In this document: piece after piece, positions 6,103-13,585 of the stretch
How the letters are laid out: each line of letters begins with the position of its first letter
How positions within the stretch are numbered: position 1 is the stretch's first letter
DNA from: UBA1067 sp050874585
GTDB lineage: Bacteria; Verrucomicrobiota; Kiritimatiellia; RFP12; UBA1067
Assembly: GCA_050874585.1 (NCBI GenBank)
Contig: JBNMKZ010000040.1
Coordinates: 1-22,683, forward strand
DNA: 22,683 bases
Direction: 5' to 3'
The notes under the pieces: generated by a model
Told to the model about the DNA's origin: nothing
The model's input: the letters and a program-made list of their open reading frames with translations, nothing else
Databases searched by the model: none
Position numbers and translations under genes: made by a program

Positions 6103-9077
6103 AGCGAGACAAGGGACGACACGAGGATTCCGCCGACCGAGCCGATGCCCATCGACTGCCGAAGCTCGCTCCCGAGTCCACCGCCAATCGCCATCGGCAG
6201 CATACCGAACAGCGCCGCCGCGCAGCTCATCAGGATGGGACGGAACTTCGCCCGCGCCGCACCGGCCACATCGCCCGTACGACGCCACTCGTCAATCAGC
6301 AGAATCGCCGCGTTCACCACCACACCAACCAGCATGATGCCAGCCAAAAGCCCGAAAATCGACAGCGTCGTCCCCGTTGCGGCAACGGCCGCAAAGATGC
6401 CGAGATAGCTGAACGGAATCGTAAACAGGATGACGAATGGCAGAACCCACGACTCAAGAATGGCCGCCAGCAACAGGTAAGTCAGCGCAATTGCGACCAC
6501 CGTCACGAGGCCGAACTCGTCAAACGCCTCCTCCATATATTCGGCGATGCCGCCCATGACCGTCGCATAGCCGCGCGGCAACTTGGACTTGACGATAGCC
6601 AGGGCGGAGGCGATGGTTTCGCCAAGCCCATGCCCGGGCGCATTGTTCGCATAAAGAATCACCGAGCGGCGCTTCTCGCTGCGCAGAATCTGCACCGGCT
6701 GCATCGTGTGCTCAACCGAGGCCACCGACCCAAGGACGAACGGACGGCCATCAGGCCCCGGGAAATTCAGTTCCTCGACCTGGTCAATGCCATCCTTCTG
6801 TTCGTAGCGGACGCGGATGTCGTAGGAGCGGTCGCCCTGCGTGAATGTCGCCGGTGTCACGCCCGCCACGGCGGCACGCAGGTTGAGTCCCAGTACGTCG
6901 GGTGTCAGCCCGAGATCGTTCAGCACGGCACGATTCGGGTGAATGCGCAATTCGGGGCGACCAGGGCGGACATTGTGCGAAATGTCCGAAGCCGAGGGGT
7001 CGTCCTTCAGTTTCTGGGCGGCAGTGAGACCGATGTCGTTCAGTTTCTCCATATCCTCGCCAAGCACCTTAAGCTGCATCGCCTGAGAAGACCCGCCGAT
7101 GACGGACGGCACCATCACCGTGGCAATCACATCTGGCTCATTCTCCAGGACCTTACGCATCTTGGTCGAGATGTCGTCAATCGTATCCGGGCGTTCCGTC
7201 ATGGAGGTGAGCACGAAGTTAATCTCGGCAAGATAACTGCCGCGGCTCACGCGTCCAAGCATACCCTGGGTCTTACCGGCCATAACCAGGCTATGCGTCA
7301 CAACGGGCCGACCAGTCGAATCGGTCACCTTCTCAAGTTTCGCCTCAATCGCCTGCGTCCGCTCAACCGTCCTCCCAAGTTCCATGTCCGCCGGAAATTC
7401 CAGCGTTACGGTCAGCTCGCCCTTATCCATCGTCGGCACGAAATCCGACTTGACCTTCGGCGCAAGAAGCGCAAACCCGCCAATCGTCACGGCTGTAATC
7501 AGAAGAACCCATGTCTTCGGATGACGCAAAACGACCGCCAGCGAAGCCTCATACCCACGCTCAAGTGCCGCGTAAAAGGCATTCCACGGTCTGAACAGCC
7601 GCGACAGGACGCGATTGACTCCCTCGCCCCTGTTCCCGAGTGCATTCGCCATCATCGGCGTCAAGGTAAACGAAACGAGCAGCGAGGCGAATGTCGAGGC
7701 GGTGACGACGATGGCAAACGGAACGAAGAAGCGTCCGGCCATCGTCTTCATCGTGGCAATCGGCAGAAAGACGACGACATTCGTCAGTGCGGACGCGGCA
7801 ACGGCAATGGCGATTTCGTCCGTCGCCTTGGCTACGTCCCCAGGCTTCGCCGCGATGTTCTCAAGCACGACAATCGAGTTCGCCACGAGAATGCCGACCG
7901 AGATGCCAATGGCGTTCATCGTAATGACATTGGCCGTGTAGTCGAAGAGGGTGAATGCAATCAGCGTAATGACAATCGTAATGGGAATTGACACGAAAGC
8001 CGTCAAGGCTGTTCGCCAGTCGGATAGGAAGAGCAGAAGGACAAGTCCCGTCAGCAGAACGCCCTGCCAAATCGAGTCCACGCCACCCGAAACCGTCGAA
8101 TGGACGTAATCGCCGTCGTCACGCACCCAGTCAAGTTGCATACCGCCCGGCAAAACCGACTGTGCGACGAGAAAGGCCTCCCGAATGCCATCGACCGTTT
8201 TCGCCGCGTTCGCTTCGCCGCGCTTGGTAATCTTGATGATTACGGCACGCTTTCCATTGCTCAGCGCATACGACTCCTTGCGCTGAGTGCCGAATGAAAA
8301 CGTCGCGACATCCCGAAGGTAGATTCGCTCGCCACGCGGCGAACCGAGTTCAATCTCCCCAAGCTCGGCGGGCGTGTCGGCCTCCGCGTCAAAAGTCATC
8401 GAGAACTCCTGGCTCTGGTCCGAAATCTGCCCGGACGGAACCTTGAGGTTTCCCTTGCCGACCTTGTTGACGACTTCCGCCAATGTGAGGCCGCTGGCCG
8501 CAAGTTTCTCCCGATCCACCGAGACGACGACCTCGCGCTCCTCGCCGCCAATCAGCTCCACGCTGGCAACGCCCGAGACGGCCGAGAAGCGATCTGAGAG
8601 TTCCTGGTCGGCGTAATCGTAGAGTTCATCCACCGAACGGTCACCCGTGAGGGCCACGGTCACGACGGGAATTGCGTTCATGTCGTACTTGAGAACCTGG
8701 GGCTTCTCGGCACCGGACGGCAGGTCGCCCTCAATCGCGTCAATCTTCTCGCGGACATCCGACGCGGCGACATCCTGATTGCGGTCAAGGTTGAACTCAA
8801 GCATGACCTGACAGAAGTTGTTGGCACACGTTGACGTCATGTGCTTGAGTCCGTCGACCTGGATGACCGCATCCTCAATCCGCTTCACGACCGACGTCTC
8901 GATTTCCTCCGGCGATGCGCCGGGATAGACGACCATCACCGAGACATAGGGAATGGTGACATTGGGAACGATGTCGACACCGACCGTTCGCACGGCCAGA
9001 AAGCCGAACATCGCAAGGACAATCAGGACGACCAGCGTTAGGACGGGTCGCCGAATGGCAGTATCACTCAGAAACAT
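6039..9077 (-). CDS. RND efflux pump, inner-membrane permease subunit (AcrB-like)
   Basis: The 1012-aa permease of a tripartite exporter has the AcrB-type plan: TM1 (about 10-30), a large periplasmic porter/docking loop, TM2-6, a second periplasmic loop, and TM8-12. It opens with MFLSDTAIRRPVLTLVV, typical of the HAE1/AcrB type. The proton-relay sites are unusual. Where AcrB has Asp407-Asp408 this protein has Ala399-Asn400 (ILVANSIVVLEN), and where AcrB has Lys940 it has Asn922 (GVVVNAAILLID). Many RND proteins read V-D-N there and keep one Asp; here both are lost. The frame is intact and the rest is well conserved, so the gene is probably functional. It overlaps the fusion-protein gene by 14 nt and the convergent MATE gene by 64 bp. 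Confidence 0.94.
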   Translation of the reverse strand: MFLSDTAIRRPVLTLVVLIVLAMFGFLAVRTVGVDIVPNVTIPYVSVMVVYPGASPEEIETSVVKRIEDAVIQVDGLKHMTSTCANNFCQVMLEFNLDRNQDVAASDVREKIDAIEGDLPSGAEKPQVLKYDMNAIPVVTVALTGDRSVDELYDYADQELSDRFSAVSGVASVELIGGEEREVVVSVDREKLAASGLTLAEVVNKVGKGNLKVPSGQISDQSQEFSMTFDAEADTPAELGEIELGSPRGERIYLRDVATFSFGTQRKESYALSNGKRAVIIKITKRGEANAAKTVDGIREAFLVAQSVLPGGMQLDWVRDDGDYVHSTVSGGVDSIWQGVLLTGLVLLLFLSDWRTALTAFVSIPITIVITLIAFTLFDYTANVITMNAIGISVGILVANSIVVLENIAAKPGDVAKATDEIAIAVAASALTNVVVFLPIATMKTMAGRFFVPFAIVVTASTFASLLVSFTLTPMMANALGNRGEGVNRVLSRLFRPWNAFYAALERGYEASLAVVLRHPKTWVLLITAVTIGGFALLAPKVKSDFVPTMDKGELTVTLEFPADMELGRTVERTQAIEAKLEKVTDSTGRPVVTHSLVMAGKTQGMLGRVSRGSYLAEINFVLTSMTERPDTIDDISTKMRKVLENEPDVIATVMVPSVIGGSSQAMQLKVLGEDMEKLNDIGLTAAQKLKDDPSASDISHNVRPGRPELRIHPNRAVLNDLGLTPDVLGLNLRAAVAGVTPATFTQGDRSYDIRVRYEQKDGIDQVEELNFPGPDGRPFVLGSVASVEHTMQPVQILRSEKRRSVILYANNAPGHGLGETIASALAIVKSKLPRGYATVMGGIAEYMEEAFDEFGLVTVVAIALTYLLLAAILESWVLPFVILFTIPFSYLGIFAAVAATGTTLSIFGLLAGIMLVGVVVNAAILLIDEWRRTGDVAGAARAKFRPILMSCAAALFGMLPMAIGGGLGSELRQSMGIGSVGGILVSSLVSLYFIPALCQFRKRTGNRSRST

Positions 9078-10176
9078 GGCTCACCCTCACTTCATCGCCT
9101 TCGTTGACGAGGAGCATCCCCTCGACGATAATCGCGTCCGCGTCGGACAGTTCCGGCGAGCGGACTTCCCGAAGTCCACCCTGCGTCAGTCCCGCCTCGA
9201 CGGGCACGCGAACGACCTTCCCCTCAACGACCTTGAAGAGCGCCTCCGTTCCGCCGCGCAGGGCAACCGCCGTCACGGGGACCGCCTGCGACTGACGGCG
9301 GGCAAAGACGACCTGGCAATCAGCAATCATGCCAGGGGCCATCGCGTCCGTCTTCGCAATCACCGCCCGAATTTCAAAGGTGCGCGTCGCCGGATTGACC
9401 CGCGGCGACTTGTAGGAGACTTTCGCGACGAGCGGCGTTCCGTTCGTGCCCGGCAGGACAACTTCCGTTGCACCTTCGACAACCCGCGCATACCGCTCGG
9501 CATTCAGCGAAATGGCGACTTCGTAGGTCTCGGGGTCGTCCATTCCGAACACCGGGACTCCTGGTCCGACATAATCGCCCATGTCCTTGTACTTGTGCGT
9601 GACGATTCCGTCAAAAGGGGCGCAGACGGCCGAATCGCTGAAGTTCTTGCGGGCAACCGAAAGGCCCGTCTCCGCCTTGGTGACGGCCGCCTTCGCGGCA
9701 TCCTGCGCCGCAACGGCCGTCTTCTCGGCAACGTCCGCCCGCTCCCACTGGTCCTTCGTCACCGCCCGGGACTCGAACAGGCGCTTCATGCGGGCGGCAT
9801 CGAGGTGCGCCTTCTCGCCCTGCACCTCAACCTGCACAAGCTTGGCCCGCGCCAGACGAAGGTCGTCCTCCGCCGCACGCACGGCATTGGACAAGTTGAC
9901 CTGATCGACACGGAACAGGACAGTGCCCTTCTGCACCCTGTCCCCCTCCTCAACGAGAATCTCGTCAATTGCGCCGGGCATCCGCGCCGAAATCGTCGCC
10001 GCGTTCTTGGTGCGCACCGTTCCCTGGACGCTCAGCGTGTCCGCAAAGGGAATGTCGCGCACGACTGTCCCGACCCTCACGAGCGGACGGCTGTCAATCG
10101 TCACCGCCGCCTCCCGACTGCACCCGCACAGCAGAAGCGCCATGCCCACACCAACAGCAACCGACTGTCTCATCAT
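9064..10176 (-). CDS. Periplasmic membrane fusion protein of the RND pump (lipoprotein)
   Basis: An HlyD/AcrA-type adaptor that bridges the RND permease and the outer membrane factor. The 370-aa protein begins with a lipoprotein signal ending in the lipobox LLCGC (Cys19), so it should be anchored by lipid in the inner membrane. A split lipoyl domain (near EILVEEGDRVQKGTVLFRVD and SAVCAPFDGIVTHKY) flanks a coiled-coil hairpin (about 95-165, rich in Ala, Glu, Lys and Arg). Beta-barrel and membrane-proximal regions follow. The ATG at 10176 has an ideal site (GAGGAGGT) and overlaps the preceding stop as ATGA; a second ATG follows at once. The end overlaps the permease start by 14 nt, so the three pump genes are translationally coupled. 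Confidence 0.93.
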   Translation of the reverse strand: MMRQSVAVGVGMALLLCGCSREAAVTIDSRPLVRVGTVVRDIPFADTLSVQGTVRTKNAATISARMPGAIDEILVEEGDRVQKGTVLFRVDQVNLSNAVRAAEDDLRLARAKLVQVEVQGEKAHLDAARMKRLFESRAVTKDQWERADVAEKTAVAAQDAAKAAVTKAETGLSVARKNFSDSAVCAPFDGIVTHKYKDMGDYVGPGVPVFGMDDPETYEVAISLNAERYARVVEGATEVVLPGTNGTPLVAKVSYKSPRVNPATRTFEIRAVIAKTDAMAPGMIADCQVVFARRQSQAVPVTAVALRGGTEALFKVVEGKVVRVPVEAGLTQGGLREVRSPELSDADAIIVEGMLLVNEGDEVRVSHVSE

Positions 10177-11570
10177 TTGACCTCCTCAAAAATGCCAATG
10201 CCCATGGCCTGGCGAAGGGCAATCTCCGCCAGGGCCGACGAATAGTCCGCCGAAATGGACTGGACGGCCGCCGCATCCTTGACGGCCAACTTGTCCAGCA
10301 CATTCGACAGCGTTTCCTCACCCTCCTCAAACCGCCGCGCCGTCTCGGCGTAATCCGTCTCGGCCGCCGCCTTCGCCTTGGCGGCCGCCCGGCGCTGGAT
10401 GTCGCACCGATGAAGGTTGCGATAGGCCTCGGCAACCGACGTGACGACGGACAGCATGCGATCTTCCTGCAACTTGAACTCCGCCTCGCGCTTCGCCCGT
10501 GCGGCGCGATACTCCTGCACCGTGCGGAAGCCCTCAAAAGCCGACCAGGTTGCCATCAACCCGCCGCCCCAGCCGCGAATGGCCGTCCCCGCCAGCCCCT
10601 GGTGCGCACCGGCACCGCCAAGGACGACATTCGGCAGAAAGCCCGCCAACGCCTCAATTACCTGCGCCTTTCTCAACTCGACCGTCTGGTCGCCCGCGTA
10701 GAGGTCCTTGCGCGTGAGAAGCCCGCGCCAGACGCACTCCTCTATGCTCTCGCCATCAAACGCCCCCGAGCGCACCGCGAGCAGACTCTCGCCGTCAAAC
10801 AGTTCGCCAAAGGCACCCGAAAGCGGCCAAAAGCGCACGAACTCGCACAGTTTCATCCGCGCATCCTCCCGCTGGTCCTTCGCTTCCTGCAAGTTCAGCA
10901 GGTCGTCCGCGAGCCGCGCCTCCGCACGAGCACGGTCGCCCTCAAGCGCATACCCCTCGTCCGCCAACTTGCCGACGCGATTCGTCAACGCCTCGCCGCT
11001 CTCAACCTGCAACCGGTAGGTCTCCACAAGCCGCTCGGAGATGACCGCCCGATAGAAAAGCGCCGCGACCTGCGCATCCAGGACTTCCCCCGCCCGCGCA
11101 CGGACAATGTCGCGGATGCGGACCCCATAAGCCGTCTCGGCAAACATTACCCAGGCGACCGGCGTGAACACGGGCTGCGTCAGAATCATGGACTGCTGGT
11201 TGGCCCACAGGCGATTCCCACGAATGGACGTCGGCGCAAGAGTCGGAACCTGGGTCTTGCCATGAAAGACCTCACGCCCCATCGACAGCTCAAGGTTCGG
11301 CAGGAATACCGAGAACGCCGTCGCACGGTCAATGCGGGCAAGTTCCGCCGCGAGATCCTGCTCCGTCAGTTTCAGCGTCCGCTCCCGCGCAAGACCGACG
11401 ACCTGCTCAAGCCGATAGGGCGGCGCATTCGTCGCAAGCCAGGTGTCCGTCTCACCGACAAGATGGGCGCGGAACGCCTCACTCGCGGCCTCGCGCTCCT
11501 CTCGTCCGGGATTGGCACACCCGGCGAGAACGGACAACGCCAACACCAACCAACACGCTTTCAGGTTCAC
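10173..11570 (-). CDS. Outer membrane efflux factor, TolC/OprM-type lipoprotein
   Basis: The outer membrane channel of the pump, 465 aa. It starts at a GTG (11570) preceded by GGAAGGGGG and has a lipoprotein signal with lipobox VLAGC (Cys18), as in OprM/CusC. Two long Ala/Glu/Arg-rich helical stretches with repeated OEP-domain character follow, for example VAALFYRAVISERLVETYRL and VTSVAEAYRNLHRCDIQRR. The frame is open further upstream but that lies inside the regulator gene and lacks a signal peptide at its start. The GTG overlaps the tetR stop as GTGA, and its own stop overlaps the fusion-protein start as ATGA. Confidence 0.9.
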   Translation of the reverse strand: MNLKACWLVLALSVLAGCANPGREEREAASEAFRAHLVGETDTWLATNAPPYRLEQVVGLARERTLKLTEQDLAAELARIDRATAFSVFLPNLELSMGREVFHGKTQVPTLAPTSIRGNRLWANQQSMILTQPVFTPVAWVMFAETAYGVRIRDIVRARAGEVLDAQVAALFYRAVISERLVETYRLQVESGEALTNRVGKLADEGYALEGDRARAEARLADDLLNLQEAKDQREDARMKLCEFVRFWPLSGAFGELFDGESLLAVRSGAFDGESIEECVWRGLLTRKDLYAGDQTVELRKAQVIEALAGFLPNVVLGGAGAHQGLAGTAIRGWGGGLMATWSAFEGFRTVQEYRAARAKREAEFKLQEDRMLSVVTSVAEAYRNLHRCDIQRRAAAKAKAAAETDYAETARRFEEGEETLSNVLDKLAVKDAAAVQSISADYSSALAEIALRQAMGIGIFEEVK

Positions 11571-12196
11571 TTTGAGACCCCCTTCCCGACATAGGAGAGT
11601 TCGGAGAAAATCCGCTCGCAGACGAAATCGGCGAAATTCCGTCCCCATGAACTCGCCTTAAGTCCCCTCGGACGGAAGGACGTGCGCCACGACTCGTCCA
11701 TAAAGGCAATCGCAGACAACTGGAACCAAATCGAGCTCGTCCACTTGCGCGACTCGCTTTCGCTCCTGCCCGCCAGGCGCACCAACGCCAAGAGGCTGTT
11801 GTAGATTGGCTCAAGAAACTCGTCCGTGATGAAGTCGTGCATACAGGACGGATGGCGCATCTCCCGTCCGTAAAGCCGGGGAACGACACCCTCCTCGCCC
11901 TGCGTCGCATTCATGGCGACGGAAAAGCGCAACACCCATTCGTGAAGTGCCTCCCGCCAACTCGCCTCATCCGACACCGTCTTGACGAGATTGACGACCG
12001 AATGCCCGTCTGCCCGCCGAAATACGCGCTCAAGGCAGGCCTGGTAGAGGCCTTCCTTGGTGCGGAAGTGATAGTTCACAAGCGCACCATTCACGCCCGC
12101 CACGCGGCAGATCTCGCGTGTCGTCACGCCCTCAAAGCCCTTTTCCGCAAAGAGCCGCGTCGCCGCACTGAGGATGCTTTCTTTTGTCGTATCCAT
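11567..12196 (-). CDS. TetR-family transcriptional regulator of the efflux operon
   Basis: A 209-aa repressor with the TetR N-terminal helix-turn-helix (about 5-52; SAATRLFAEKGFEGVTTREI, then VNGALVNYHFRTKEGLY). The C-terminal ligand domain resembles the CecR/CerR-type group (DUF1956) in its REMRHPS stretch near residue 110; that subgroup call is tentative. It is the first gene of the operon and its TGA overlaps the GTG of the outer membrane factor, so regulator and pump share one mRNA. An AAGAAGG site precedes the ATG. The promoter carries an inverted repeat over the -10, the usual plan for autorepression relieved by a pump substrate. Confidence 0.92.
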   Translation of the reverse strand: MDTTKESILSAATRLFAEKGFEGVTTREICRVAGVNGALVNYHFRTKEGLYQACLERVFRRADGHSVVNLVKTVSDEASWREALHEWVLRFSVAMNATQGEEGVVPRLYGREMRHPSCMHDFITDEFLEPIYNSLLALVRLAGRSESESRKWTSSIWFQLSAIAFMDESWRTSFRPRGLKASSWGRNFADFVCERIFSELSYVGKGVSK

Positions 12197-12214
12197 GCAT
12201 CAACCTTCTTTTGC

Positions 12215-12230
12215 TTAAACACGCGTTTAA
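12215..12230. promoter_or_regulatory. Probable TetR operator
   Basis: TTAAACACGCGTTTAA has perfect 6-bp arms (TTAAAC and GTTTAA) around a 4-nt centre. It covers the end of the -10 and the predicted start site, so a dimer bound here would block polymerase. It lies just upstream of the TetR gene, hence the likely autoregulatory role. A third half-site-like TTTAAAC lies in the promoter spacer. Confidence 0.65.
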
Positions 12231-12257
12231 TATATCAGTTTAAATTCGCGCTGTCAA
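12229..12257 (-). promoter_or_regulatory. Promoter of the tetR-RND efflux operon
   Basis: Minus strand: a perfect TTGACA (12257-12252), 17-nt spacer, and TATATT (12234-12229, five of six). The predicted start is near 12222, giving a 5' leader of about 26 nt with a ribosome binding site before the ATG at 12196. Confidence 0.82.
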
Positions 12258-12440
12258 CCCCCACCAGCCGCCCGCTCGGGGGCTTGCGCGGCGGCTCGCC
12301 CGACCCGGATGCGGCGGCGGTCTCGCAACGCCTTTCGCGCTTAGACAAGCAGCTTCGCTGAGCCTGCCCTGCCTCGGCGGTTATCACTGGCTTCGGACGG
12401 AGACCTCTCCTACGGCTGCGAGTCGCACCGCACCTCTCGT

Positions 12441-12523
12441 GCGACCGCCGCGCTCACCCCCTCGCCCGAGACGAAGGACAGGCCGGCCACAGGCTGGAAC
12501 GCGGCAGATGGTCTTGCCGCGCT
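12441..12523. repeat. Direct repeat, copy 1, with hairpin core
   Basis: Begins with GCGACCGCCGCGC (12441-12453), shared with copy 2 at 13025. It ends with an identical 25-bp core (12499-12523) that contains CGCGGCA and TGCCGCG arms around an 8-nt loop. Between these the copies differ by short indels and substitutions but align. Origin and role unknown. Confidence 0.7.
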
Positions 12524-13024
12524 TGCCAAACTGCCACTCTGCGCCTACTGAACGCCTGCAAAATGGTGGGCAAGGCCCAGAACGAACGGGCGGAAGTGAG
12601 GAGCGGGTGGGGCGCGGCGACGGCGAGCTGAGGGGTTCGCAGTCCCGAAGGGGCGCGGCATCCGGCGGCGGACGCCCGCAGGACAACGAAGCGGTATTCC
12701 GCAAGGCCGTCCCTGCGCGATGGCCGCCGCCGGAGGACCGGCACGAGGGACGGCGACACCCCGGGAGCGAGGCTCGACGCACCCCACAAGCGCGAAGGCG
12801 CGACGCGACGAACTCGACCAGGGGTGTCCACGCGCCCCCGCGCCGTCGGCCGTCAGCCGAGCGCCCGCGTCCGGGCGGTCCGCAGGACGCAGGACGCGCC
12901 CCCGACGGCGTACCCGTGTACGTCAAGCGGGGCGGCGGACGCGTCCTCCGGCCCGCCCCGGCGCGGGTCAGCACGGTTGCCGGCGGCGTGGGGGCACCGA
13001 GACAGGGCTACAAACCGCCCGCTC

Positions 13025-13094
13025 GCGACCGCCGCGCGCGAGAGGAGACAAGGCCGACAACAGGCCGAGACGCGGCAGATGGTCTTGCCGCGCT
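13025..13094. repeat. Direct repeat, copy 2, with hairpin core
   Basis: Same orientation as copy 1, about 570-580 bp away. It starts with the same 13-mer and shares the identical 25-bp core at 13070-13094. It is about 13 bp shorter because of gaps in the middle. The stem CGCGGCA/TGCCGCG and its 8-nt loop are unchanged. Confidence 0.7.
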
Positions 13095-13162
13095 CGCGCC
13101 TTCACGCCTCCTACGCGGTATTCCTTTCTCCGCTCCCATGCAGAGTTCTTCCCCGTTTTGCC

Positions 13163-13189
13163 GCGGATGCGCCTGGCAGGCGCATCCGC
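13163..13189. other. Perfect 12-bp hairpin
   Basis: GCGGATGCGCCT (13163-13174) and AGGCGCATCCGC (13178-13189) pair perfectly around a 3-nt loop. No T-run follows on either strand, so it is not a standard intrinsic terminator. It is strong enough to fold in RNA from either strand. Confidence 0.75.
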
Positions 13190-13307
13190 CCGAACGCTCA
13201 TAACCGAACGATTCGTGCGCCAAACGCACAATTCCGGCAAACAAACGGCTTCGCGGCGGATGCTCATGGGCACGGTCCCGCCGCGGCAAGGGCAACCGCC
13301 GCGCCTC

Positions 13308-13407
13308 CCGTGCCCATCGGACGGAGACTTACTGGGCAGTAAATCAAAACTTACTGGGCAGTAAGTCTAAAGTTACTGGGCAGTAAGTTTTCTTCCGATG
13401 GGCACGG
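13308..13407. repeat. 14-bp inverted repeat enclosing array B
   Basis: CCGTGCCCATCGGA (13308-13321) is the exact reverse complement of TCCGATGGGCACGG (13394-13407). Between the arms are only the three 22-bp units of array B and short flanks. A third partial copy, ATGGGCACGG, lies at 13266-13275, inverted relative to the left arm. The whole 100-bp element could fold as one large hairpin or be a mobile, site-like unit. Confidence 0.85.
13329..13386. repeat. Three palindromes TTACTGGGCAGTAA with exact 22-bp period (array B)
   Basis: The identical 14-mer TTACTGGGCAGTAA (arms TTACTG and CAGTAA around GG) occurs at 13329-13342, 13351-13364 and 13373-13386. Starts are exactly 22 bp apart. The 8-bp linkers are AT-rich and mostly differ, in a GC-rich setting. 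Geometry (14-bp palindrome, 2-nt centre, 22-bp period) matches array A at 1-96, though the sequence does not. This suggests a binding array for a dimeric protein. Confidence 0.9.
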
Positions 13408-13585
13408 CAATTTCGCGTCGACCACATCTCCCGAACGGGCGGCAGGCAGGCGCGGACTCCGCCACGGGCAACCGCCCTCCCTGCTTTCCGCTCGTTTGCA
13501 AGTCCCTGTCCGCATGATTCTTGCCGCGTATGAGCCCTCCTCTTGCCTGCGAAACGAGAAAGAGACGGGTGCACAACGGGTGGGC

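Larger units (their letters stand above)
12258..13585. other. GC-rich stretch of 1.3 kb without a credible gene
   Basis: Between the efflux-operon promoter and the end of the lipoprotein gene I see no protein gene I can support. Open frames of up to about 250 codons exist on both strands, but they are Arg/Pro/Gly/Ala-rich and have no family resemblance or ribosome binding site. The stretch holds a ~75-bp direct repeat, several hairpins (including GTCGCAC with GTGCGAC at 12423-12446 and a perfect 12-bp stem at 13163-13189), and the second palindrome array near 13308-13407. It may hold structured RNAs or be genome-wide repeat sequence. Confidence 0.6.

Noticed and set aside
6630..7991. Plus-strand frame of 453 codons opposite the RND pump
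   Set aside because: Arg/His/Asn-rich shadow translation of a conserved permease.
9969..11594. Plus-strand frame of 541 codons opposite the efflux genes
   Set aside because: It spans two real, overlapping minus-strand genes and shows no domain.
13163..13189. Intrinsic terminator
   Set aside because: The stem is perfect but no T-run follows on either strand.
12439..13203. Plus-strand frame of 254 codons in the gene-free stretch
   Set aside because: Composition is almost all Arg, Pro, Gly, Ala and Ser; no start signal or family; it runs through the direct repeats and hairpins.
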